A DNA stretch of 6,050 nucleotides from SMTZ1-83 sp048883405 (GCA_048883405.1 JBHLQS010000173.1:1-6050); one strand, 5' to 3'; positions 1 to 5,750 are shown, counted from the first letter of the stretch. Numbers and translations: made by a program. The notes: a model not told the origin generated them from the sequence alone.

Positions 1-593
1 TCCGTGACAAAGCCCTCATTCTCAGTCCAGTTCCCAGTAGTGTCTCGATCCACAGTATAGAGGCAATCAATGTCATCCCTGTCCTTGATCTGAAAGAACT
101 CGCGCTTGAAAAGAAACTCATCAGGATTCTTAGCCCCATAGAGAAAGTAAAGCTCGTCAAACTGGTCACGATTGTCCAATACATAATAGAGAATTGAGCG
201 GAGCGGAATGACTCCAAGTCCGCCTGCAACAATGATGATGTCACTTTCCACCATTGGCTCAAGTTTGAATCCATTTCCATAGGGTCCTCGTATATAGACT
301 ATGTCATTGTCCCTCTTCTTGAATAGCGCATTTGTGAGCTTTCCAGTTCTTCTTATCCCCATCTCTAGGATTCCTGGTCTACTTGGCGTTGAGGAGATTG
401 AGAAGGGGGCTTCTCCAACACCAGGAATTGATAGCATAACAAATTGCCCCGGTTTATATTGGAAAGACATTGCATGGTCCATGTCAGTGAATCGTATCTG
501 AAAGAATCGATGGTCTTCGATTAAGTCATAGTGTCTTACAATCCTAGCAGGTTCTGGTTGAAATGGATTGTCGATCTGTGTTGTCACAGTCAT
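1..593 (-). CDS. hydG: [NiFe]-hydrogenase (sulfhydrogenase type) gamma subunit, FAD/NAD(P)-binding; 3' end outside window
   Basis: Flavoprotein subunit that passes electrons between NAD(P)H and the iron-sulfur chain of a cytosolic group 3b-type hydrogenase. It belongs to the ferredoxin-NADP reductase-like family. I translated 197 residues from the ATG at 593. A beta-barrel flavin domain comes first, with PGQFVMLSIPG at 48-58 and the FAD-site stretch APFSISS at 62-68. RGPYGNGF lies at 102-109. The nucleotide-binding domain then opens with IIIVAGGLGVIPL at 119-131, followed by YGAKNPDEFLFK at 152-163. The family is usually about 280-295 residues with a C-terminal cysteine motif for a 2Fe-2S cluster; that part lies beyond base 1. 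The start overlaps the stop of the beta gene as ATGA, so the two are probably translationally coupled. The main alternative is AsrB of anaerobic sulfite reductase, a close relative; the missing downstream gene would decide. The symbol follows the Pyrococcus usage and does not mean the [FeFe]-hydrogenase maturase. Confidence 0.88.
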   Translation of the reverse strand, partial: MTVTTQIDNPFQPEPARIVRHYDLIEDHRFFQIRFTDMDHAMSFQYKPGQFVMLSIPGVGEAPFSISSTPSRPGILEMGIRRTGKLTNALFKKRDNDIVYIRGPYGNGFKLEPMVESDIIIVAGGLGVIPLRSILYYVLDNRDQFDELYFLYGAKNPDEFLFKREFFQIKDRDDIDCLYTVDRDTTGNWTENEGFVT

Positions 594-1621
594 TTTCTAG
601 GCACCTCGCATTTGGTGAGTGCTTCCGATACGGTAAGCACATTGATGTCCACAGGACATGTATCAACACAGCGACCACATCCAACACAGCTCGGCTTTCC
701 ATATTCGCTGGCAAATGCCTTCAGTTTGTGGGTGTACCATAACTTCAAGCGGTCAGCGCGAGAACCCCTGAAGTTGTGTCCGCCTGCCACAAGACTATAG
801 TCAACGAACATGCAGCTGTCCCAAATTCGTTCTCTACGCCCAGTTGTGTCGCTTGAAATATCAAGGACATCAGATACGTTATAGCAATTGCATGTGGGAC
901 ATACCATTGTGCACTGCCCGCATGATAGGCATTTTTCTGCGAAGTATTCCCAGACTTCGCTGTTATAGCTTAGCTCGATTATATCCGGCATTGCAGGGAA
1001 GTTGAACGAATGCTTGAACATCGTGTCACGGTTCTCACGCCAATCTATGTACCGTTGAATATCATCATGTGTCACTTTATCGTCGAAGAAATCTTCCCTC
1101 TCGAGAATCATATCGTGTCCAAGACTTGACCCAATCCAGACAAGAAAGAAGTCATCCAAGTCCACAAAAAAGAGGTCAAAGCCCTCTTCCACGATGTCTG
1201 TACCGGTTGACTTGCACAATGCATTCTCAGAAGGCAAACATGAGAATCCTATAATAGCTGTGCTTTTCCTGAGTCCTTCATAGTATGGATCTGGTGAATT
1301 CTCCAAGAACACTTCATCAAGTCTACGAATCCCATGAATTTCGCATGGATGTACCCCTAGTATGACGCGCCTCTCGATTATCGAATAATCTGGTTTGAAT
1401 CCATCATCATCGAAATGAAACATATTGAACCTTTTGGGATGGAAGAGCTTCTTCAGCGGAATCATGGTGTTCTCGCCATTCAAAACCAGCTCATCAAATC
1501 TTTCAATTGGAGCATATGTTAGGACTCCCCTTTGGTGCTTGGGACCATACAGTTTCCCGAATTTCTTGAGGCTCATCAAGAATTGCTCGAGGAACTCGGA
1601 CTTCATTTTGAGTATGCGCAC
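590..1621 (-). CDS. hydB: [NiFe]-hydrogenase (sulfhydrogenase type) beta subunit, 4Fe-4S dicluster protein
   Basis: Iron-sulfur subunit of 343 residues, expected to carry electrons between the gamma flavoprotein and the delta/alpha NiFe core in the cytosol. The first two thirds form the family's N-terminal domain, with the typical stretch VILGVHPCEIHGIRRLDE at 86-103. Two ferredoxin-type motifs follow. The first is Cys231, 234, 237 and 241 in CLSCGQCTMVCP, with extra Cys244 and Cys246. The second is Cys312, 315, 318 and 322 in CVGCGRCVDTCP. Full length for the family. The start is a GTG at 1621 (read as Met). It is preferred over the in-frame ATG at 1606 because a GAGGTG ribosome site lies 6 bases upstream of the GTG. 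It is the first gene of the operon and overlaps the gamma gene by 4 bases, the usual hydB-hydG order. AsrA of anaerobic sulfite reductase is the nearest alternative. Confidence 0.9.
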   Translation of the reverse strand: MRILKMKSEFLEQFLMSLKKFGKLYGPKHQRGVLTYAPIERFDELVLNGENTMIPLKKLFHPKRFNMFHFDDDGFKPDYSIIERRVILGVHPCEIHGIRRLDEVFLENSPDPYYEGLRKSTAIIGFSCLPSENALCKSTGTDIVEEGFDLFFVDLDDFFLVWIGSSLGHDMILEREDFFDDKVTHDDIQRYIDWRENRDTMFKHSFNFPAMPDIIELSYNSEVWEYFAEKCLSCGQCTMVCPTCNCYNVSDVLDISSDTTGRRERIWDSCMFVDYSLVAGGHNFRGSRADRLKLWYTHKLKAFASEYGKPSCVGCGRCVDTCPVDINVLTVSEALTKCEVPRK

Positions 1622-1834
1622 ATTCTACACCTCGACAGTATATGCATCAACTATTTGTAGGAAAATCATGTAAGGACCTTGACGTTTGCGGCCGAAGACC
1701 ACTGAAAAGGTTTCAGGTAGGCCTTAGGCCAGCTTATCGAGAAAAATAGGCTTTCATTGGCATTTGAGGTGTCATCTGCCTTACTCGTCACTCTTATCAG
1801 TCAGAGAAAAGCTGAGCTGGGCAGTTGATACACA
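1622..1834. promoter_or_regulatory. Divergent intergenic region between the hydrogenase operon and the DUF4438 gene
   Basis: 213 bases that must hold both outward promoters. On the minus strand, TGAAACCTTTTC (about 1704-1715) resembles a BRE followed by a weak TATA box and would give an hydB leader of roughly 60 bases. It lies inside a 15-base inverted repeat, CTGAAA-3-TTTCAG (1702-1716). On the plus strand, CGAGAAAAATAGG (about 1739-1750) is a weak BRE/TATA candidate for the DUF4438 gene. GGCC-TTA-GGCC (1720-1730) is a second short palindrome. None of these boxes is strong, and the assignments are inferred from spacing and composition. Confidence 0.35.
1628..1633 (-). promoter_or_regulatory. 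Ribosome binding site that fixes the GTG start of hydB
   Basis: On the minus strand GAGGTG stands 6 bases before the GTG at 1621. It matches the core of the archaeal anti-Shine-Dalgarno complement. The next in-frame ATG (1606) would be 21 bases away, too far for this site, so the GTG is the better start. Confidence 0.6.
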
Positions 1835-2716
1835 ATGAAGGTCAAAACAAACGCAGACAAACTTGTGAAGATTTCTGTGACTGGCGAAGTGGCGAGTCCA
1901 GTTTCGAGATTTGCATACAGAATATCGCATGATGGAAAACCAATGGTTCTTCCTGGAGTAGGTGGAATCACCTACAATCTTCGTGTTGGAGACCCCGCTG
2001 TAGGCTGGAAAGCTGATCATGTCGAGCCGGGTGTCAGTATCGAGAACAAGGAGAATGATGCCCGATTCCAGCAGGCTGCAAACAATGCACTAAACATTCT
2101 GGCCTGTGTTGGTAATGAAGCCAAGATTGTGGATGGTGATGCAAAAGGCCAGAAGGGAACTGTTGTTGGCAAACACGGAGGCATCGAACATGTCATGGTT
2201 GACTTCGCTGAAGAGATTATGGAGGACCTCAAGATAGGCGATAAGATGTTGATCAAGGCTTTTGGTGTTGGCTTGGAGCTACTTGACTACCCTGAGATTG
2301 TTGTCATGAACATTGATCCAGGCGTAGTAGACAAGATAGATTTTGAGGAGAAGAATGGAAAACTCGGCATCCCTGTGACACACAAGGTTCCTGCAGCCAC
2401 AATGGGTTCAGGACTTGGTGCAACTCAGACCTATTCGGGTGACTACGATATTCAGCTCTTTGACAAAGGCACAAGAGAGGAGTACGGACTTGATTCCTTG
2501 AGGTTTGGTGACTTTGTTGCTATTCTGGATGCTGATCACTCCTATGGTAGAATCTACAAACAAGGAGCGATTTCTATAGGCATAGTGGTACATAGTGACT
2601 GCATACTCTCAGGTCATGGCCCCGGTGTTGCAACTCTATTTACTTCCACAGAAGGTAATATTGAACCGGTAATTGATCCCGATGCAAATATTGCAGCAAT
2701 ATTGAATCTCAGGTAA
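1835..2716 (+). CDS. DUF4438 family protein, conserved, function unknown
   Basis: Protein of 293 residues that I recognise as the DUF4438 family, found in archaea and in thermophilic bacteria such as Thermotoga. Family-like stretches include DGKPMVLPGVGGITYNLRVG (33-52), HVEPGVSIEN (62-71), a small glycine-rich segment DGDAKGQKGTVVGKHGG (100-116) that looks like a KOW-like beta turn, DPGVVDKID (161-169), and HSYGRIYKQGAISIGIVVHS (235-254) followed by DCILSGHGPGVATL (255-268). The many conserved Gly, Asp and His residues in the last third suggest a ligand or metal site, but no reaction is known to me. There is no signal peptide or membrane segment, so it is probably cytosolic. The ATG at 1835 follows an in-frame TGA at 1826-1828, so the start cannot lie further upstream. 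The ribosome site is weak (TGAT 5 bases before). Length appears complete. It faces away from the hydrogenase operon. Confidence 0.9.
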   Translation: MKVKTNADKLVKISVTGEVASPVSRFAYRISHDGKPMVLPGVGGITYNLRVGDPAVGWKADHVEPGVSIENKENDARFQQAANNALNILACVGNEAKIVDGDAKGQKGTVVGKHGGIEHVMVDFAEEIMEDLKIGDKMLIKAFGVGLELLDYPEIVVMNIDPGVVDKIDFEEKNGKLGIPVTHKVPAATMGSGLGATQTYSGDYDIQLFDKGTREEYGLDSLRFGDFVAILDADHSYGRIYKQGAISIGIVVHSDCILSGHGPGVATLFTSTEGNIEPVIDPDANIAAILNLR

Positions 2717-2891
2717 TGCACCAGTGGGATTCCATTACCGGATTTATCAGGAGTTTCCTTGAGCTGAACCGACAAGTATCGTCGTTGTGCAAGAAAACGG
2801 TTTCAGGTTTTATCTTGATTCTAGATGATACTGCAATAAATCGACATTAGAACTACGCCCAGAGTGCTCTATGTCTTTCAGATTACCCTGC
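2717..2891 (+). other. Spacer with a possible 44-codon ORF, no firm gene
   Basis: An ATG at 2716-2718 overlaps the DUF4438 stop as TAATG and opens a frame of 44 codons ending with TAG at 2848-2850 (starts MHQWDSITGF, Cys at 25). A stop-codon overlap can mean translational coupling, but an open frame this short is expected by chance and I recognise no family. A T-rich stretch near 2807-2820 could serve as the transcription end of the DUF4438 gene. Confidence 0.2.
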
Positions 2892-2938
2892 GAAGTACTT
2901 CGTGGAACAAAGCACTTCGTCGAACAAAGTACTTATAT
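2892..2938 (+). promoter_or_regulatory. Three tandem 17-base operator-like repeats upstream of the protease gene
   Basis: The core AAG(T/C)ACTT occurs at 2893-2900, 2910-2917 and 2927-2934, so successive copies start exactly 17 bases apart. The second and third copies are preceded by the same GAACAA, giving GAACAAAG(C/T)ACTT twice. The first two are followed by CGT(G/C). The first sits in a perfect 12-base palindrome, CGAAGTACTTCG (2891-2902). The third copy runs directly into the TATA box, so a bound factor would block or position the basal machinery. Binding is an inference; the repeats are seen directly. Confidence 0.6.
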
Positions 2939-2939
2939 G
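2931..2939 (+). promoter_or_regulatory. TATA box of the CPBP protease gene, probably leaderless
   Basis: ACTTATATG, preceded by the A-rich CGAACAAAGT as a possible BRE. The box centre is about 26 bases before the ATG at 2962, the usual distance from an archaeal TATA box to the transcription start. The mRNA would therefore begin at or next to the start codon, which agrees with the lack of a Shine-Dalgarno site there. Confidence 0.55.
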
Positions 2940-2961
2940 TGAAGCGCGCATCGTAATAGCT

Positions 2962-3870
2962 ATGACAATTCTGACCGAAAATCAAACACCCAAAGATCAA
3001 AGCAATGAGAGCGTTGCTACTGGTGACAAAGGTCAGGAACATACTGCGACCGCCGCGAGAATTAGACCAAGATTACAGGTGGCAGCAACAGTACTATGCA
3101 GTATCCTTGCTGTGACTATCTTTCAATTGATCAGAATCGCCTTAGACATCGATATTTCAAAGATCTACCTTCCTCTTCTAGCCTTCCCCTTGAACATCTT
3201 GATAGTCTACAAGCTATTTCCACAGGTATTGAGAGCCCCATTTGGGAGTGTTCGACCCATGGAGTTTTCACGCCGAATTGGCTTTTCTCGGCCTCAAGGA
3301 CTGCCCAAGTATATCTTCTTGGGTCTTGCACTGAGTGTATGCTCGTTGACGGGGATGTTGATTGGATCCATTCTTACTGGAAGATACGTCTTTGATTTGG
3401 CGGCAATAACAGTGGAACAGACTGTGTTCTCGACGGTACCTGGAATCTGGGAAGAAGTCTATTTTCGAGGCATTCTCATGTTTGTGCTGCTAGGTATAGT
3501 CAAGGATGTACGAAAAGCAGCAGTTCTCCAAAGCGCTATTTTTGGATTATGTCACTTTCGTGGATTTGACTTGTGGTCGTTAGTAGATATAGGCTCAGTT
3601 GTGCTCTTTGGCATTGCTTTCACCTATACAGCGTACAAGACCAATTCTCTCGTTCCGGGCATCATCTTCCACTTTCTCCACGATGCTCTGCTGTTTCTTG
3701 TTCGAGTACCCGGTGGAGTATACATCGGTACTTTTGAGAATGTAGCATTCTTTGTCAGTCTGTGGATAATGCTTGGAGTGGGGTGTTTGATCACAAAGCT
3801 TGCAGCTGAGAAGATTGGCATCAGGCAACCATCGGTGCTATATAGTGTCGATAAGCTACCTCAGCAGTAG
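2962..3870 (+). CDS. CPBP (CAAX/Abi-type) family intramembrane glutamic protease
   Basis: Polytopic membrane protein of 302 residues. A hydrophilic N-terminus of about 35 residues is followed by about eight hydrophobic segments (near 39-60, 66-84, 116-138, 146-162, 170-181, 205-222, 229-247, 259-280). The family's motifs are in order: EEVYFR (Glu164, Glu165, Arg169), FGLCH (Phe194, His198) and HFLHD (His237, Asp241). These are the predicted catalytic residues of the Rce1/CPBP superfamily, which cleaves peptides or prenylated proteins within the membrane, and they are all present. The substrate is unknown. An in-frame GTG at 2902 would add 20 residues, but those codons overlap the operator repeats and TATA box, so I chose the ATG at 2962. 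The gene is followed by a strong hairpin and T run. Related proteins act in prenyl protein processing, bacteriocin immunity or regulated proteolysis; the regulator and membrane proteins downstream suggest a regulatory or envelope role here. Confidence 0.88.
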   Translation: MTILTENQTPKDQSNESVATGDKGQEHTATAARIRPRLQVAATVLCSILAVTIFQLIRIALDIDISKIYLPLLAFPLNILIVYKLFPQVLRAPFGSVRPMEFSRRIGFSRPQGLPKYIFLGLALSVCSLTGMLIGSILTGRYVFDLAAITVEQTVFSTVPGIWEEVYFRGILMFVLLGIVKDVRKAAVLQSAIFGLCHFRGFDLWSLVDIGSVVLFGIAFTYTAYKTNSLVPGIIFHFLHDALLFLVRVPGGVYIGTFENVAFFVSLWIMLGVGCLITKLAAEKIGIRQPSVLYSVDKLPQQ

Positions 3871-3878
3871 TTCAGTAG

Positions 3879-3918
3879 TGAGGAGAGTGCAATGTATAAA
3901 CTCTCCTCAATCTTTTTT
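3879..3918 (+). terminator. Hairpin plus T6 after the protease gene, with a TATA-like box in the loop
   Basis: A perfect 10-bp stem, TGAGGAGAGT (3879-3888) with ACTCTCCTCA (3900-3909), has an 11-base loop and is followed by TC and six T (3913-3918). It lies 8 bases after the stop of the protease gene, so it reads as an intrinsic-type terminator. The loop and the first base of the right arm contain TATAAA (3895-3900), which would place a transcription start near 3922-3925 and give the next gene, at 3944, a leader of about 20 bases. The same repeat could therefore be an operator around a promoter. Both roles are possible; the structure itself is certain. Confidence 0.7.
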
Positions 3919-3943
3919 AGCTCCCAAGCCAAACAGTGAATCC

Positions 3944-4564
3944 ATGCCAGAACCCCCTAGTATGGCCGAGATTCAGAGAAGGGCATTTTTCAGTACTCTT
4001 AAGGATGGAACGGTTGAACTCTTTCAGGGTCTTCTACTGTTTATTGCTGGGATTGGGTTCTTTAATATATATTCAGCATTCTTAGGATTATTCCTCATCA
4101 TACTGCTGCGGTTACAATGGCCAAGAATCTCCAGAAAAATCAAAGAGCAATTCATCTATCCGCGACTCGGTTATGTGGAATTGAGGAGCGACCATGAAGC
4201 ACGGTTGAGGAGATACCACATTTTATTGGGAGCAAGTATATCGATATCTGTTGTCCTCTTCTTTGTACTCGTATATCTCAATGGATGGAATATCGCCACT
4301 ACTCTTACCTATACACCAATCATTATTGGTGGAGCTTTATTTGGAAGGTCGCTCTATTTCTGCATATTCTCTGGGAAATGGAATTACCTGATTCTGGGAC
4401 TTGTCAGCATTCTCATGGTTGCTGTTTTCATTATCCTACCCTTCCCTATGCCTCAAGATCATACCATCCTCTACGCCTGGAGTCAGGCGATTCTTATGAC
4501 ATTGACAGGGATCTGGAAATTCCGCAGATTCCAGCAAGATGATTCCATCGTTGAAGAGTTGTAA
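3944..4564 (+). CDS. Six-helix membrane protein with a PRLGYV loop motif, function unknown
   Basis: Protein of 206 residues. After a short N-terminus comes LKDGTVELFQGL (19-30), resembling the DG-x-x-E-x-x-x-G opening I associate with a widespread uncharacterised membrane family. Two helices follow (about 27-42 and 44-58). A basic cytosolic-type loop then carries FIYPRLGYVEL (70-80), and four more helices lie at about 93-112, 122-138, 146-166 and 175-191. The C-terminus is hydrophilic. No enzyme motif is visible. I chose the ATG at 3944. The frame is open back to 3800, but that would overlap the protease gene and cross the terminator hairpin. An ATG at 3962 is an alternative. The winged-helix gene begins 5 bases after the stop, so the two form an operon, and a regulator paired with this membrane protein suggests a sensing or transport role. 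It shares the PRLGxV core with the protein encoded at 5120-5689. Confidence 0.8.
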   Translation: MPEPPSMAEIQRRAFFSTLKDGTVELFQGLLLFIAGIGFFNIYSAFLGLFLIILLRLQWPRISRKIKEQFIYPRLGYVELRSDHEARLRRYHILLGASISISVVLFFVLVYLNGWNIATTLTYTPIIIGGALFGRSLYFCIFSGKWNYLILGLVSILMVAVFIILPFPMPQDHTILYAWSQAILMTLTGIWKFRRFQQDDSIVEEL

Positions 4565-4569
4565 TAGAG

Positions 4570-4929
4570 ATGCCATCGAAACAGAAGAAAACGGATCGCA
4601 GTTCGAAAGAAGAAAGACGAACTGGTACCCAATCAGGTTTTGACGAGCTCCTCTTCGGCGAGTACAGATTCATCCATGAGCCGAATCGCCTGCTAATCAT
4701 ATCTCAACTATATGCGCTTGAACAGGTGGATATGCTTTACCTGAAAAAGACACTTCCAATTTCTTGGGGCAATCTATCATTTCACACGACTCAGCTGGAG
4801 GAACGAGGATATATCATCATCAAGAAGCAATTCATTGGAAAGAAGTCCTATACCTTACTGCGAATAACCTCAGCTGGGAAAACTCACTTCGAAAACTACA
4901 GGAACGCCATGCGCAACTTCCTTTCTTGA
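4570..4929 (+). CDS. Winged-helix DNA-binding transcriptional regulator (HTH_34/ArsR-MarR-like)
   Basis: Protein of 119 residues. A charged, probably disordered tail (1-25, rich in Lys, Arg and Ser) precedes one winged-helix domain. Helix 1 is HEPNRLLIISQLYALEQVD (36-54). The helix-turn-helix spans YLKKTLPISWGNLSFHTTQL (57-76), with the recognition helix around Gly67-Gln75. LEERGYIIIKKQFIGKKSYT (76-95) forms the beta wing, and a final helix from about 101 ends the protein. The pattern of a GNLS-HTTQLEERGY recognition segment is typical of the HTH_34 group of small single-domain regulators. There is no ligand or metal-binding cysteine set. The start lies 5 bases after the upstream stop, with no clear ribosome site, which suggests coupling to the membrane protein gene. 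It probably controls its own operon or the two repeat-bearing promoters just downstream; its target is an inference. Confidence 0.88.
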   Translation: MPSKQKKTDRSSKEERRTGTQSGFDELLFGEYRFIHEPNRLLIISQLYALEQVDMLYLKKTLPISWGNLSFHTTQLEERGYIIIKKQFIGKKSYTLLRITSAGKTHFENYRNAMRNFLS

Positions 4930-4938
4930 ACTAAGTCT

Positions 4939-4963
4939 AGTTCTTTTGGTGTAAGCCCCTTTC
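4939..4963 (+). other. Degenerate third copy of the shared promoter element, or terminator
   Basis: AGTTCTTTTG (4939-4948) is identical to the first ten bases of the element at 5688, and GCCCCTTT (4955-4962) recalls its CCC(C/T)TTT end, but the middle is about 7 bases shorter and unrelated. It lies just after the regulator stop, so the T-rich part may simply end that transcript. Confidence 0.25.
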
Positions 4964-4977
4964 CATTTCATATGTTA

Positions 4978-5035
4978 TCTCAGCAGTTCTTTAGCTTGAC
5001 TATGAAAACCCCTTTAATTATACCGCCTGCTGAGA
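4978..5035. repeat. 9-bp inverted repeat flanking the first shared promoter
   Basis: TCTCAGCAG (4978-4986) and CTGCTGAGA (5027-5035) are exact reverse complements 40 bases apart. They enclose the promoter element and TATA box of the 5120 gene. Placement fits a pair of half-sites for one regulator, but a repeat of this size and spacing is near chance expectation in a window this long. Confidence 0.35.
4985..5022 (+). promoter_or_regulatory. Promoter element, copy 1, upstream of the 5120 gene
   Basis: The 32 bases from 4985 match the copy at 5688 at 30 positions, with GCTTGACTATGAAAACCC (4994-5011) identical. The downstream end reads GAAAACCCC then TTTAATTATA (5013-5022), a convincing archaeal BRE plus TATA box. 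Transcription would begin near 5040, leaving a leader of about 80 bases before the ATG at 5120. The conserved bases upstream of the BRE are more than basal transcription needs, so they probably bind a regulator. Confidence 0.7.
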
Positions 5036-5053
5036 CTCTTGTAGTTTCCATTA

Positions 5054-5107
5054 ATGACAAACACTGAAATGCATAATGTAGCCTTCTACGCTCGTTGGTT
5101 GGACTGA
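5054..5107 (+). CDS. Possible 17-codon leader ORF
   Basis: ATG at 5054 opens MTNTEMHNVAFYARWLD and stops at TGA 5105-5107, 12 bases before the start of the membrane protein gene and in the same frame. It would lie 10-15 bases after the predicted transcription start. There is no ribosome site and no similarity I recognise; it may be chance. Confidence 0.2.
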   Translation: MTNTEMHNVAFYARWLD

Positions 5108-5110
5108 AAC

Positions 5111-5118
5111 AGGAGTGA
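5111..5118 (+). promoter_or_regulatory. Ribosome binding site of the 5120 gene
   Basis: AGGAGTGA lies immediately before the ATG, a strong match to the archaeal Shine-Dalgarno sequence, and it fixes this start. Confidence 0.65.
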
Positions 5119-5119
5119 C

Positions 5120-5689
5120 ATGCTGTTGGAAAGCCCCTCTATTTATGACGAACACTACGTGACGAACGGTCCTGCGGAAAAGCGTATCCGCAACATACAC
5201 ATACTCATCGGGCTCAGTGTACTGATACTTGAATACCTATTGTTTCCTATCGAGGACTGGATCCTGAGTCCCGGTCTGTTGATACCTGTGTTCATCATCA
5301 TTACTGGGGCTTTCTACAGTCTCACAGCATCCACCGAATCCGGTAGACGCGTATTTAACAATGTCATCAAGCCTCGACTTGGTAATGTCACCGAAGAGCA
5401 AGAGACTGCCTATTTTAACTTCAGGAAAACAGGCCAGATCCTAATTCTGGTTCAAGCTTATCTGGCTGCAGTCTTATTCACATGGCTCTGGGTCACACTG
5501 AATGCCCTCGGACAAGACCCAGTGTGGGGATTGATTTGGTTTGTCCTTGCTTTTGTATTCTTCCTTCTTGCTACGGGCAGCATCGGTGGATTTGTTCTCA
5601 AGCATACAAGATACAAGATTCTCATTCCGCTCTTGGATGTTGAAGTTGCTTGGATGAAGGAGCGGAGAAAGCTGATGAAAACTGAGTAG
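5120..5689 (+). CDS. Four-helix membrane protein with a PRLGNV loop motif, function unknown
   Basis: Protein of 189 residues. A hydrophilic N-terminus (1-22) is followed by helices at about 24-42 and 48-68, a cytosolic-type loop with RRVFNNVIKPRLGNVTEEQE (76-95), helices at about 104-126 and 134-158, and a basic tail (KERRKLMK, 180-187). The arrangement of two helices, basic loop with I-x-PRLG-x-V, then hydrophobic helices repeats the core of the 3944-4564 protein. After the motif both have E near +7 to +8 and a hydrophobic run (ILLGASISISVVLF against ILILVQAYLAAVLF). I take them as distant relatives, with two fewer helices here. No catalytic motif is visible. Start supported by AGGAGTGA. It has its own promoter, and its stop codon overlaps the second copy of that promoter, which drives the next gene. 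Confidence 0.8.
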   Translation: MLLESPSIYDEHYVTNGPAEKRIRNIHILIGLSVLILEYLLFPIEDWILSPGLLIPVFIIITGAFYSLTASTESGRRVFNNVIKPRLGNVTEEQETAYFNFRKTGQILILVQAYLAAVLFTWLWVTLNALGQDPVWGLIWFVLAFVFFLLATGSIGGFVLKHTRYKILIPLLDVEVAWMKERRKLMKTE

Positions 5690-5721
5690 TTCTTTTGCTT
5701 GACTATGAAAACCCTTTTATT
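5688..5721 (+). promoter_or_regulatory. Promoter element, copy 2, upstream of the secreted protein gene
   Basis: Near-identical to the copy at 4985 (30 of 32 bases). It begins within the TAG stop of the preceding gene and ends in GAAAACCC followed by TTTTATT (5715-5721) as BRE and TATA box. Transcription would begin around 5742-5746, giving a leader of about 55 bases before the ATG at 5800. Confidence 0.7.
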
Positions 5722-5750
5722 CACCCTGAAGGTCTGACGCCGCCAACTGA

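Noticed and set aside
531..800. 89-codon plus-strand open frame over the hydB 3' end
   Set aside because: Antisense shadow of the well-supported cysteine-motif region of hydB; other open frames at 301-501, 1069-1254 and 1425-1673 were dropped for the same reason.
1709..2808. GGTTTCAGGT found at 1709-1718 and again at 2799-2808
   Set aside because: Ten-base repeats are expected several times by chance in 6 kb, and the flanks of these two do not agree beyond an A-rich stretch.
2902..2961. GTG start adding 20 residues to the CPBP protease
   Set aside because: The added codons coincide with the 17-base repeats and the TATA box, there is no ribosome site, and the ATG at 2962 sits at the expected transcription start distance.
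3800..3943. Upstream start of the six-helix membrane protein at 3800
   Set aside because: It would overlap the protease coding sequence by 71 bases and translate through the terminator hairpin; the extra residues look non-coding (serine- and basic-rich, no pattern).
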